A DNA stretch of 64,000 nucleotides from Actinomycetota bacterium. Its GTDB lineage: Bacteria > Actinomycetota > Acidimicrobiia > Acidimicrobiales > Ilumatobacteraceae. The position numbers and the translations under genes are program-made. Shown one piece after another: positions 37,110-47,265 of this stretch (within the stretch, counting starts at the first letter, position 1; every line of letters begins with the position of its first letter). The stretch covers positions 1 to 64,000 of the forward strand of contig WLJO01000001.1 of the NCBI GenBank assembly GCA_009701715.1. The letters are read 5' to 3'. The notes beneath the pieces were generated by a model. It was not told where the DNA came from, ran no database searches, and saw only the letters and a program-made list of their open reading frames with translations.

Positions 37110-38971
37110 CCCTTCGACTTCTTCGGCGTGGTGTTCCGCACCGCGGTGACGTTGCTGCCGGCCTCGTCCTCGAGGTTGTAGGTGCCAACCGGCTCAAAGG
37201 CCTCGAGGTGGTACTCGACCTTCGAGTTCCACATGAAGAAGCCCGATGCCTTCGACCGATAGCCACCCTCGATCTGCGCGAGCACTTGGGGTGTGCCGTA
37301 CTGGTAGCTCTTGGCCCCGAAGTCCTGCAGCCACGGCACGGTGTATGCGCCGCCTGTGGATGCCTGGCGCACGAATTCGGCCACCGACCGTTCCACGATG
37401 GTGCCCGGCTCGGCAATCGGCAACGGCACCTTGAACTCGCCCTCCACCCAGTGCGACGGGTACACCATCGGGGCGATGTAGTCGACGAGCGGCGCAAGGA
37501 GCCGGATGTCCTGGCCGACGAGGTACGGCCTCGAGGCTGACACGCCGAACACCGCTACCCCGAGTGTGGTGCCGGGCGGAAGTGCCTGGCGGGCCTCACG
37601 AACGAAATTGGCGATGCCGACAGCGGGCGAGGTGGTGAGCCCGGGGAAGTGCAGGTTCTCCATGAGCCCCTCAGGACGGCGCACGTAGTCGAACATGATG
37701 TCGTCGAACCCGAGCTTGGCCGCCTCGACGGCGAGCTGGATGTTGTACTGACGCACCTGCTCGTTCGCAAAGTTGGTGAACACAGCCGTGCCGTACGCGG
37801 TGCGGATGGCATCGCCATTCTTGTCCTGCACGATCATGTCGGTCTGACCGTTCTTCAGCGCCCACTCGGCGAGCTGCGGGTCGAGGAAGCAGGTGATGCG
37901 ACCAATCGCCTTGAGGCCGAGCTCGTGCAAGCGATCGATCGCCTGACGCGCTTCGTAGAAGCCCACGGTGAGCTCGCCATTCTTCACGCGCCAGTCCTTG
38001 CCGACCGCACCGATGCGCTTGGCGAGCGGCACCCCGGTGTCGTACCCGATGATGCCGTTCTCGTCCTTGATGGTCAGCACGACTGCGTTGATCTTCTTCT
38101 CCCTGGCCAAGCGGGCCAGGGTCTTGTCGAGATTGGCATACCGCCAAGCAGGTTCGGTGATGTGGAACGCCTGAATCGGCTCGGCGACCACCGGAGTCGA
38201 ATCGAACTTGACGACAGCCTTCGTAAGCGATCCGTCCGGCGCAGTAGCGATCACGGTGGCGTCCCTCGACCCGAAGGGGACGTACGCCTGGAACATGCCG
38301 GACTCCCGTGAGGCAGGCTTGCCGTTCACCGTCACAATGACGTCGTCGTCCGCCAGACCGCGGATGAGGGCCGCACGTTTCGCGGTGGGCGGCGGCACGG
38401 CACGCGGCAGGCTCAGCGTCGGGCCGAAGCGCACGGTGAAACTCACCTGGCCGGTCTTGTCCCTCGCCCACGGGTACTTGCTTTTCACCCGATAGTTGAT
38501 CCGGTTGTCACCGGGCGCGGCATTCGTGAGCGACGCGACGAGGGTGCCGTCGGCCTCGGTCTCGGTGGAGACCTCCATGCCGTTGAACATGACCATGACC
38601 TTGCCCGCCGCGGGGCCGGCGGACTTGATGCGGAACGCAAGCCGCGATGCCTGGTCACCTCGGATGACGTCCCCGTCCTGGACTCCGCTGGTCGCAACAG
38701 CGATCCAGGCTGTCTGCGTAACGATGAGCACCGCAGTGACGAGCAGGAGCACGAGGACGACGAGGGCCACGAGCCAGCGTCCCGGTCCACCGGAGCGCAC
38801 CGATCCTATGAACCCATTGCCACCGAACCGGCGTGAACGGCGGGGACGACTCACGCGAATGGGCCCGAAGCCGCGTGACTTCTTCGGCGGCGCGTACAGC
38901 GCGGCAAGTCGCTCGACGACCGAGGACTGGGTACCTCGGGCACCACCGAGCGAGGACTGGCTCCTGGACAC
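37106..38971 (-). CDS. Membrane-anchored putative glycoside hydrolase (DUF4015 family)
   Basis: A 621-residue protein with a basic cytoplasmic N-terminus of about 65 residues, one transmembrane helix (GRWLVALVVLVLLLVTAVLI), two Ig-like or beta-rich segments (about 95-260) and a C-terminal TIM-barrel. The barrel has DUF4015 landmarks: AVVLTIKDENGIIGYDTGVP, LKAIGRITCFLDPQLAEWA, GFDDIMFDYVRRPEG and IAPMVYPSHW. It should act outside the membrane on a polysaccharide. It lies downstream of the sugar transferase region. GTG 38971 fits, but an internal start is possible. Confidence 0.85.
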   Translation of the reverse strand: MSRSQSSLGGARGTQSSVVERLAALYAPPKKSRGFGPIRVSRPRRSRRFGGNGFIGSVRSGGPGRWLVALVVLVLLLVTAVLIVTQTAWIAVATSGVQDGDVIRGDQASRLAFRIKSAGPAAGKVMVMFNGMEVSTETEADGTLVASLTNAAPGDNRINYRVKSKYPWARDKTGQVSFTVRFGPTLSLPRAVPPPTAKRAALIRGLADDDVIVTVNGKPASRESGMFQAYVPFGSRDATVIATAPDGSLTKAVVKFDSTPVVAEPIQAFHITEPAWRYANLDKTLARLAREKKINAVVLTIKDENGIIGYDTGVPLAKRIGAVGKDWRVKNGELTVGFYEARQAIDRLHELGLKAIGRITCFLDPQLAEWALKNGQTDMIVQDKNGDAIRTAYGTAVFTNFANEQVRQYNIQLAVEAAKLGFDDIMFDYVRRPEGLMENLHFPGLTTSPAVGIANFVREARQALPPGTTLGVAVFGVSASRPYLVGQDIRLLAPLVDYIAPMVYPSHWVEGEFKVPLPIAEPGTIVERSVAEFVRQASTGGAYTVPWLQDFGAKSYQYGTPQVLAQIEGGYRSKASGFFMWNSKVEYHLEAFEPVGTYNLEDEAGSNVTAVRNTTPKKSKG

Positions 38972-39021
38972 GCACTGAGCGTATCGGTTGCCCGGATTTC
39001 ATTACGGGCAGGTGACAGTTT

Positions 39022-39519
39022 CTATCCGGCGGCGACTTGTCGCTCGTGGGAGAGCAACCATGCTTTCACGTCTACACCGCCGCCAAACCCCGTCAGCGAG
39101 CCGTCCGCCCCGATCACGCGGTGGCACGGCACGATAATCCCGACCGGATTCCTCCCGTTCGCACCACCCACGGCGCGCACCGCACGCGGATTCCCCACGC
39201 GGCGTGCCTGCTCGCCGTAGGTGATCGTCTCGCCATAGGGGATCTGGCGTAGCACCCCCCAGGCCGACTGCTGGAACCCGGTTCCCGCTGCGATCACGGG
39301 AACCCCGAACGACCGCCGCTCGCCGGCGAAGTACTCCTCAAGCTCTCGCGTCGCCCGGACGACGACCGGGTGCAATGCGTCCGGCACCGAGACGGCGGCG
39401 AGAGAACCCCGGGTGGCGGGGCGGTCCCCGGCCCACGACAGTTCGCACAGGGCCTCTCCTGTCGCCACGAGCGTGAGCGGCCCGACGGGCGATGCGACCG
39501 TGGCGGTGTACGTAGTCAT
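39022..39519 (-). CDS. ogt: Methylated-DNA--protein-cysteine methyltransferase
   Basis: A 165-residue DNA repair protein that transfers methyl groups from O6-methylguanine to its own Cys. The active site is VGIIVPCHRVIGADGSLTGF, preceded by the helix-turn-helix region RAVRAVGGANGRNP. The N-terminal ribonuclease-like domain is short, as in Ogt. ATG 39519 gives MTTYTATVASPVGPL, a typical start. It lies 62 bases from the divergent beta-lactamase-fold gene. Confidence 0.93.
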   Translation of the reverse strand: MTTYTATVASPVGPLTLVATGEALCELSWAGDRPATRGSLAAVSVPDALHPVVVRATRELEEYFAGERRSFGVPVIAAGTGFQQSAWGVLRQIPYGETITYGEQARRVGNPRAVRAVGGANGRNPVGIIVPCHRVIGADGSLTGFGGGVDVKAWLLSHERQVAAG

Positions 39520-39581
39520 ACGTCCCACCGTGTCACATCGACGGGCCCGCAGTGGCCCGGCATTGCGCATAAGGTCCATCT

Positions 39582-40688
39582 ATGGGACTCGACCAGACAG
39601 CGATCGACCGGCTCCGAACACGCGCCCGGCGCGAGATCGACGAGGGTCTGCTGCCGTCGTGCCAGTTCGCGCTGGCCTACCAGGGTGAGCTCGTGGCCTT
39701 CGAGACCTACGGCGACGCCACCGACGACACCCGGTACGTCGTCTACTCCGCGACGAAGACCTTCGTTGCTGGCGCGATGTGGGCGCTGATCGGCGATGGG
39801 CTCATCGACGTCTCGAAGCGGGTGGCTGACTACATCCCCGAGTTCGCAGGCAACGGCAAGGACCTCATCACCGTGGAGCAGGTGATGCTCCACACCTCGG
39901 GCTTCCCCTCAGCGCCGCTCAAGGCCCTAGACGGTGGCACCTCGGCCGGACGCCGCGCGGCGTTCTTGAAGTGGCGCACCAGTTGGGCGCCTGGCACGAG
40001 GTTCGAGTACCACCCCACGTCGGCGCACTGGGTGCTCGCCGAACTCATCGAGACCCTGACGGGCACCGACTTCCGCGACGTGGTCGAGCAGCGGGTCACC
40101 GCGCCCGCTGGGCTGCCCAAGGTGCTCGGTCTCCTCCCGTTCCGGGCGGCAGCGCTCCAGGTGACCGGTAGCCCGGCCACATCCCCCGAGATCCAGTCCG
40201 TCTTCGGTGTTCCCGAACTACCGGCCACCGAGGTCACGATCGAGGCGCTGACGGCGTTCGACTCCCCCGGTGTCCAAGACGTTGGCGTTCCCGGTGGCGG
40301 CGGGGTGATGCGGGCCTGCGACCTTGCCCTCTACTACCAGGCGGTGCTGAACAACCCGGGCGACATGTGGCGCCCGGACGTGATCGCCGATGCAAGGAAC
40401 AACGTTCGCAACGCGTTCCCCGATCCGCTGACCGGCGTACCCGCCAACCGCACGCTTGGACTCGTCCGGGCCGCAGGCGACGGCAAGGACCACTTCCGCG
40501 GGTTCGGTCGCACGGCGCATGTAGGCACGGTCGGCCACAACGGAGCGAAGGGCCAGATCGCGTGGGGCGACCCCGTGACCGGTCTCTCCTTCGGGTACTG
40601 CACGAACGGTCTGGATCAGCACGAGATCCGGGAGCCGCGGCGCACGACCGCACTCGGCAGCCTCGCCGCCGAGTGCGCCACGCTCTGA
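39582..40688 (+). CDS. Beta-lactamase/class C-fold serine hydrolase
   Basis: A 368-residue cytoplasmic protein, with no signal peptide. The nucleophile motif SxxK is SATKTFVAGA. A Tyr at the YxN position lies in FEYHPTSAHW, and a late HVGTVGHNGAKG segment stands in for the KTG box. Such proteins are usually esterases or peptidases (EstB/LACTB-like) rather than antibiotic lactamases. The stop codon abuts an 82-bp tandem repeat. Confidence 0.88.
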   Translation: MGLDQTAIDRLRTRARREIDEGLLPSCQFALAYQGELVAFETYGDATDDTRYVVYSATKTFVAGAMWALIGDGLIDVSKRVADYIPEFAGNGKDLITVEQVMLHTSGFPSAPLKALDGGTSAGRRAAFLKWRTSWAPGTRFEYHPTSAHWVLAELIETLTGTDFRDVVEQRVTAPAGLPKVLGLLPFRAAALQVTGSPATSPEIQSVFGVPELPATEVTIEALTAFDSPGVQDVGVPGGGGVMRACDLALYYQAVLNNPGDMWRPDVIADARNNVRNAFPDPLTGVPANRTLGLVRAAGDGKDHFRGFGRTAHVGTVGHNGAKGQIAWGDPVTGLSFGYCTNGLDQHEIREPRRTTALGSLAAECATL

Positions 40689-40910
40689 GCTACACGCCGA
40701 ACTATGCCGAAGCGAAGCGGCGGCTATGTCGGCGAAATCAGGACGGTAGCGAGGGAAGCGCCAGCGACGAGCTACACGCCGAACTATGCCGAAGCGAAGC
40801 GGCGGCTATGTCGGCGAAAACAGGACGGTAGCGAGGGAAGCGCCAGCGACGAGCTACACGCCGAACTATGCCGAAGCGAAGCGGCGGCTATGTCGGCGAA
40901 ATCAGGACGG
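40687..40910. repeat. 82-bp intergenic tandem repeat, about 2.7 copies
   Basis: Units begin GAGCTACACGCCGAAC at 40687, 40769 and 40851. The first two are full length and the third stops after about 60 bases. Copies are nearly identical; one difference is AAATC versus AAAAC. The array fills the gap between two convergent genes and touches both stop codons. Each unit has interrupted dyad symmetry: GCCGA...GCCG, then AAGCGAAG, then CGGC...TCGGC. 82 is not a multiple of 3, so it is not coding. It may provide hairpins for bidirectional termination, or be a REP-like element. Confidence 0.9.
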
Positions 40911-42131
40911 CTCCTTGGGCAGGCCGAGCACGCGCTCGCCAACGATGTTGCGCTGGATCTGGGAGGTTCCGCCCCAGATCGTCTCCGAGCGGCTGAAGAA
41001 GAACGCCGAGAGCATTGCGCTCACCGGGTACCCCTCGCGGCGCTTGTCACGACCCGTTCCCGGCCACGACCCGGCGGAGGGTCCCGTGTTGATCAACATC
41101 GAGTCCGCGCCGTAGATGTCGAGGCAGAGTTCCATGGCCTCTTTGTGCATCTCGGTCCAGAACATCTTGTTCGTGGCACCGAGTGCGGCAACACCGGGGT
41201 CTTTTGTCTTGTTGAGCGTCGACGTGAGCGAGCGCAGTCCGTTCACCCGGAGCAACTGGATCTTCGTGTAGTACTTCATGAGGCGCTGACGGATCACGAG
41301 GTCGCAGAGCAGGCCCCGTTCCCCGGCCTCGGCGACCAGCAGGTGATACTCGTCTTCGAAGCGCCGATAGCTCGTGGTGGCGCTCATCCCACGCTCGAAC
41401 GCGAGCGTGGAGTTGGCCACCTTCCAACCCTCGTTGACCCCGCCGACCACGTTGTCCTTCGGGCAACGGGCGTTGTCGAAGAACACCTCACAGAACTCCG
41501 CAGTGCCGTCGGGCTGCACGATGCCGCGCACCTCGACCCCCGGCTGGCGCATCGGCACGAGCAGGTACGAGATGCCCTTGTGCTTGGGCGAGTCGGGATC
41601 GGTGCGCGTGAGCAGGAAGCAGTAGTCGGCGTGGTGGCCCTGGGTGGTCCACACCTTCTGGCCATTGATCACCCATTCGTCGCCGTCGAGGACCGCAGTC
41701 GTCTTCAGCGAGGCGAGGTCGGATCCAGAGTTCGGTTCGCTGAACCCCTGGCACCAGCGAACCTCACCCTTGAGGATCTGCGGAAGGAACGTCTTCTTCT
41801 GCTCCTCAGTGCCCCACTGCAGGATCGTCGGCCCGACGAGCGTGTCGCCGAAGAAGTCGGCGCGCAGGGGTGCCTTGGCACGAGCGAACTCCTCGGAGAG
41901 CACCACGCCTTGCATCACGGAAAGACCACGGCCGCCGTACTCCTGGGGCCACGTCGCACAGATCCACCCGCCCTCGTACAGCTTGGTCGGCCAGGTCTCG
42001 TTGAACGCCCGGCGCTCCTCGCCAGACAGTTCGAAACCGGGCTCGAACCAGCCCTTCGGGAGGTTGTTGCCGAGCCAGGCCCGGATCTCGGAGCGGAAGG
42101 CTTCCGCATCGGCGGGGTACGACATGTCCAT
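40902..42131 (-). CDS. Acyl-CoA dehydrogenase
   Basis: A 409-residue FAD enzyme of the FadE type that introduces an alpha-beta double bond into acyl-CoA. Signatures are QGFSEPNSGSDLASLKT, INGQKVWTTQGHHADYCFLL and the C-terminal ETIWGGTSQIQRNIVGERVLG. Actinobacteria often use such enzymes in steroid or fatty-acid catabolism. Its stop codon lies in the third unit of the 82-bp repeat. A perfect 14-base palindrome 13 bases before its ATG is a likely repressor site. Confidence 0.93.
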   Translation of the reverse strand: MDMSYPADAEAFRSEIRAWLGNNLPKGWFEPGFELSGEERRAFNETWPTKLYEGGWICATWPQEYGGRGLSVMQGVVLSEEFARAKAPLRADFFGDTLVGPTILQWGTEEQKKTFLPQILKGEVRWCQGFSEPNSGSDLASLKTTAVLDGDEWVINGQKVWTTQGHHADYCFLLTRTDPDSPKHKGISYLLVPMRQPGVEVRGIVQPDGTAEFCEVFFDNARCPKDNVVGGVNEGWKVANSTLAFERGMSATTSYRRFEDEYHLLVAEAGERGLLCDLVIRQRLMKYYTKIQLLRVNGLRSLTSTLNKTKDPGVAALGATNKMFWTEMHKEAMELCLDIYGADSMLINTGPSAGSWPGTGRDKRREGYPVSAMLSAFFFSRSETIWGGTSQIQRNIVGERVLGLPKEPS

Positions 42132-42143
42132 GGTCGGGGAGTA

Positions 42144-42157
42144 TTACCGGCCGGTAA
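42144..42157. promoter_or_regulatory. Palindromic operator upstream of acyl-CoA dehydrogenase
   Basis: TTACCGGCCGGTAA is a perfect palindrome located 13 bases upstream of the acyl-CoA dehydrogenase ATG, between divergent genes. Sites of this size and position are typical of TetR-type repressors of lipid catabolism. The regulator is not in the window. Confidence 0.6.
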
Positions 42158-42177
42158 CCCGACGACAACGTGACCTG

Positions 42178-42215
42178 TTTACAGCCCGTTCACAGAGCCA
42201 GAACAGGACCGAAAC
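42178..42215 (+). promoter_or_regulatory. GlnR/OmpR-like half-site array ahead of the wHTH-antiporter operon
   Basis: Four 5-base elements spaced every 11 bases are visible: TTTAC (42178), TTCAC (42189), AGAAC (42200) and GAAAC (42211). The actinobacterial GlnR box is gTnAc-n6-GaAAc repeated with the same 11-base step. The second and third sites are poor matches. Similar arrays precede both amt genes in this cluster. Confidence 0.5.
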
Positions 42216-42238
42216 TGGCCACACCTACCGTCTGGTTC

Positions 42239-42517
42239 ATGGCAACCACCGTCGTTCCCGACACGGTCCGCCCGAACTACCTGAACGAACAGGAACTTGC
42301 AGTACTCCGGGTTCTCGTCGGGTTCTCGGGGCGGGTAGTGAGCCGAGCCGAGCTTGCGCGCCAGAGCGGCCTCGGCGACCGGAGCGCTCGCCGGTGCGAC
42401 GCGATCCTCGTGGAGATCCGCAGAAGGCTGGGGCCCGAGTCGATCCGCACCGTGCGGTCGCGGGGATGGATGCTCATCGCGGAAGCGGCTGACACTGCCA
42501 GAACCCTCGTCACCTAA
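42239..42517 (+). CDS. Lone OmpR/PhoB-type DNA-binding domain protein
   Basis: A 92-residue protein consisting of a winged-helix effector domain only. LNEQELAVLRVLVGFSGRVV begins it, then SRAELARQ, a recognition helix with RSARRCDAILVEIRRRLG, and the wing TVRSRGWML. There is no receiver domain. This is the same effector-domain type as GlnR. ATG 42239 gives an N-terminal arm of about 15 residues. The stop overlaps the antiporter fusion start (TAATG), so the two are translationally coupled. It may regulate the nitrogen cluster or itself. Confidence 0.75.
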   Translation: MATTVVPDTVRPNYLNEQELAVLRVLVGFSGRVVSRAELARQSGLGDRSARRCDAILVEIRRRLGPESIRTVRSRGWMLIAEAADTARTLVT

Positions 42518-45240
42518 TGCAGGCCGCAATATCGCTGCTTGCGGCAACGGAGGGCACCGACGGATTCGACATCGGGACGATCCTGTTCCACGTGTTCATC
42601 GTGCTGGCGGCCGCAAAACTGGTCGCTGAGCTTGCCGAACGAGTGAAGGTACCCGCCGTTCTCGGCGAGATCCTCGCCGGGATCCTGATCGGCCCGTCCG
42701 TACTGAACCTCGTGCAGGCTGATGACGCCCTGCGCCTGCTCGGAGAGATCGGCGTGATCCTCCTGCTCCTCAACGTCGGGCTCGAAATGGACGTGAGAGA
42801 GCTGGCTAGAGTGGGCAGGGCTTCTTTTGCTGTCGCAGTGCTCGGCGTGGCCGCCCCCTTCCTCGGCGGGATCGGTGCCGGTCTGGCGCTCGGACGGGAC
42901 GTGAAGACGTCCGTGTTCCTCGGCGCAGCACTAACCGCAACGAGCGTCGGCATCACCGCACGCGTCTTCGGCGACCTCGGCGTGCTGTCGTCCACCGAGT
43001 CGCGCATCGTCCTCGGCGCCGCTGTTGCCGACGACGTGCTCGGTCTCATCATCCTCACGATCGTGACGCGCGTCGTCGTGGACGGCAGCGTGAGCGCAGC
43101 ATCGATCCTCGGGACCACCGGGCTCGCCGTCGGGTTCCTCCTCATCACCGGGGTCATCGGCGCCAAGATCGTCCCACCATTCCTCGGTGCCGTCTCCAGG
43201 TTCTCGAAGTCCTCGGCCACCCTCGTTGCCGTTGCCTTCGCCATCGCGATGGGCTTCTCGTCCCTCGCGGACGTCGCTCGACTTGCTCCCATCATCGGCG
43301 CATTCATGGCCGGGCTGGCACTCAACCGGAGCAAGCAGGCCAAGCGAATCGAGCGCGAACTCACGCCGATCGGTCACGTGTTCATCCCGGTCTTCTTTTT
43401 GTCGATCGGAATCAAGACCGATATCGCTGCCATCGCTCGCCCCGCCGTGCTCGGCACTGCAGCGGTGCTGACCGTCATCGCAATCGCCGGCAAGTTGGTT
43501 GCAGCAGTCGGCGCGTTCGGAACGCGCAGCGACAAATGGACGATCGGTATCGGCATGATCCCCCGTGGCGAGGTGGGCTTGATCTTCGCGACGCTCGGGC
43601 TGAGTACCGGTGTATTGGACGCCGATCTCTATGCAGCCCTCATCGTCGTGGTGCTCGTGACCACAGTGATGACACCGCCTCTGCTGCGCTGGAAGGCAAC
43701 CCGTACGAAGACCGCCCCCTCCCCGATCGCCGCGCAAGTGCCCACCGTCGCCCCCGAGGGCGGTTGGTTCGTTGTCCGCAACGGATCAGTCGACCTGAGC
43801 GCAGAACCCCCAGTGAGCGACTTGTTGGCACTCGCGCTCGAGGCGGCAGCACTCGCCGCCGAGAATCGACCGAGCGAGCGCCTGCTCGAGTGGTTCTCCC
43901 TGCACCGAACACAACCGGTTGCGTGGGACTCGCCGAGCACGCAACGCTTCATTGCGCTGCTCCGAGCCGGGAACCCACGGTCCTGGAGGTTCCTCGAGAC
44001 GCTCGGCATCCTCGAGCGAGCGATCCCCGAGGTCTCCGCAGCCCTCCGGGCCAGACGTGCGGACCCCTCCGAGCTCGACCCCCTGCGGGTCCTGCGCTTC
44101 CCCACCGTCGACAGACTCATCGAACTGGCTCCGGGCGGTGCAGATGACGAGTTCGCCGGCGAGTGGGGCCTGCTCGAGCGCGTGGACCCCCTGCTGCTCG
44201 GTGCGCTGGTCCTCGACCTAGTTGACCTCTCGGGCGACAACAACGACGTAGCCCGGTCTGTGCTGGACCAACTCTCGATCCCCTCCGATGACGAACGCGA
44301 AACGGCGGCGCTCGTTCAGGACGCTTCGCTTCTCCTCGCCTCGCTACACGACCCCGATGCCCTCGACTCGCTGATGATCAAGCAGCTAGCCACACACATC
44401 GGGTCCGAGGACCGACGCCGACGGCTGTACCTGCTGTCCATCGCGAGCACCGATCTCGATGCGTTCGAGCGGGCGGTACTCGACGAACTGAACGACCGCA
44501 TCGGAGCCGAACTGGGTGGCCGTGACGGGACCGACCTCTGTGATGCGAGACGGGACACCGCGCAGCGGCTCGCTGGCGATGAACCGGCTTCGGAGCGGAT
44601 TGCGCACGCGCCACGCTCGTACATCCTCGCCAACGAACCCGAGGAACTCGTCCGCCAGGCCCGCCTCGCCGAGCCCCCGCCGCGTTCGGGGACCGCCCGC
44701 GTTGCCGTCACCGGCCACGAACTCGCCCGGCACTGGCAGGTCGATGTCGCGAGCCGTGACCAGCAGGGACTCCTCGCAACGATCACGCGTGTGCTCACCG
44801 ACGCGAGGATGGACATCCTCAATGCCTCGGTCGCCACGTGGGCAGACGGCGTGGTGGTCGACAGCTTCGTTGTAGTGAGCAACACCCGCCCGGCCGCGAG
44901 GGATCTCTCCACCGCGATCGAGGCGGGTCTGCGCCAATCGGTCCCACCGGTGGCCGTTGCCGGCGCGAGCGCGCGGTTCGACAACGACGTGCTCCCCTGG
45001 TTCACGGCCTGCACCGTCGAGGCTGACGACGCCCCGGGGGTGCTTGCGGGTATCACCGCTGCGTTTGCCCTCGCCGGTGTGGAGGTCCACTCGGCACGCA
45101 TCGCCACGCTTCGCGGCGCCGTGGTAGACCGCTTCTCGCTGACCGATACCGACGGGCGCAAGCTCGACGAGGCAGCGCAGGAGAGGATCCGCAAGGCACT
45201 CGCCGGCGGGTCACTGCGGGGACGACGCGGGACGCGTTGA
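42517..45240 (+). CDS. CPA2-type cation/proton antiporter fused to a catalytically dead GlnD-like HD-ACT-ACT module
   Basis: A 907-residue fusion. Residues about 18-392 form a Kef/NapA-like exchanger with about 12 membrane segments, including the ion-binding Asp pair in GAAVADDVLGLI (Asp172/173). Residues about 450-665 align by pattern with the region after the nucleotidyltransferase in GlnD: RFIALLRAGNPRSWRFLETL, ILERAIPE, then FPTVDRL, where GlnD has FTVDRH. LVLDLVDL stands where GlnD has LLHDIGKG, and RLYLLSIASTD stands where GlnD has its LYLLT.AD segment. Catalytic His/Asp residues are lost. Two ACT domains follow (about 738-805, DQQGLLATITRVL; and 829-898, DAPGVLAGITAAF). No GlnD nucleotidyltransferase domain is present. 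The upstream neighbour is a coupled DNA-binding protein, and amt-glnK follows. The role is inferred: ion exchange gated by glutamine or PII status. Confidence 0.85.
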   Translation: MQAAISLLAATEGTDGFDIGTILFHVFIVLAAAKLVAELAERVKVPAVLGEILAGILIGPSVLNLVQADDALRLLGEIGVILLLLNVGLEMDVRELARVGRASFAVAVLGVAAPFLGGIGAGLALGRDVKTSVFLGAALTATSVGITARVFGDLGVLSSTESRIVLGAAVADDVLGLIILTIVTRVVVDGSVSAASILGTTGLAVGFLLITGVIGAKIVPPFLGAVSRFSKSSATLVAVAFAIAMGFSSLADVARLAPIIGAFMAGLALNRSKQAKRIERELTPIGHVFIPVFFLSIGIKTDIAAIARPAVLGTAAVLTVIAIAGKLVAAVGAFGTRSDKWTIGIGMIPRGEVGLIFATLGLSTGVLDADLYAALIVVVLVTTVMTPPLLRWKATRTKTAPSPIAAQVPTVAPEGGWFVVRNGSVDLSAEPPVSDLLALALEAAALAAENRPSERLLEWFSLHRTQPVAWDSPSTQRFIALLRAGNPRSWRFLETLGILERAIPEVSAALRARRADPSELDPLRVLRFPTVDRLIELAPGGADDEFAGEWGLLERVDPLLLGALVLDLVDLSGDNNDVARSVLDQLSIPSDDERETAALVQDASLLLASLHDPDALDSLMIKQLATHIGSEDRRRRLYLLSIASTDLDAFERAVLDELNDRIGAELGGRDGTDLCDARRDTAQRLAGDEPASERIAHAPRSYILANEPEELVRQARLAEPPPRSGTARVAVTGHELARHWQVDVASRDQQGLLATITRVLTDARMDILNASVATWADGVVVDSFVVVSNTRPAARDLSTAIEAGLRQSVPPVAVAGASARFDNDVLPWFTACTVEADDAPGVLAGITAAFALAGVEVHSARIATLRGAVVDRFSLTDTDGRKLDEAAQERIRKALAGGSLRGRRGTR

Positions 45241-45261
45241 GGCGCTCCCCCGAACCATCGC

Positions 45262-45299
45262 TTCACGTACTGGAAACAGAGCCAAGACCTCGGGGAAAT
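45262..45299 (+). promoter_or_regulatory. GlnR-like box upstream of first amt
   Basis: TTCAC (45262), GAAAC (45273), AAGAC (45284) and GAAAT (45295) are spaced by exactly 6 bases each. They match the alternating gTnAc/GaAAc GlnR pattern well, apart from the third element. It lies 85-122 bases upstream of the amt start. Confidence 0.6.
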
Positions 45300-45383
45300 A
45301 CCCCCCACGTACCTTGTTCATCGGGCGGTCCAGCGTTGTGCCGGCCCACAACAACTGCCCCTACGTGAGAAAGGTTCCGCACC

Positions 45384-47196
<1,813 letters not shown>

Positions 47197-47204
47197 ACCA
47201 CTCG

Positions 47205-47230
47205 GGAGACCTCGCACCGGCGAGGTCTCC
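47205..47230 (+). terminator. Hairpin after first glnK
   Basis: GGAGACCTCGC-ACCG-GCGAGGTCTCC is a perfect 11-bp stem starting 8 bases after the glnK stop. It is followed by Cs rather than Ts, so it is probably an RNA 3'-end stabiliser acting with the next terminator. Confidence 0.6.
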
Positions 47231-47265
47231 CCCCAGTCCTCCGGAAGCATTCCGGTAGGGGCAGG

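Noticed and set aside
39582-40688. Antibiotic-resistance beta-lactamase
   Set aside because: There is no signal peptide and the KTG box is not standard; a cytoplasmic esterase or peptidase is more likely.
40687-40910. CRISPR array
   Set aside because: The units are contiguous 82-base repeats with no variable spacers and no cas genes nearby.
42517-45240. C-terminal half as a TrkA/RCK potassium-sensing module
   Set aside because: No Rossmann GxGxxG motif is present; the order of helical HD-like segment and two ACT domains matches GlnD instead.
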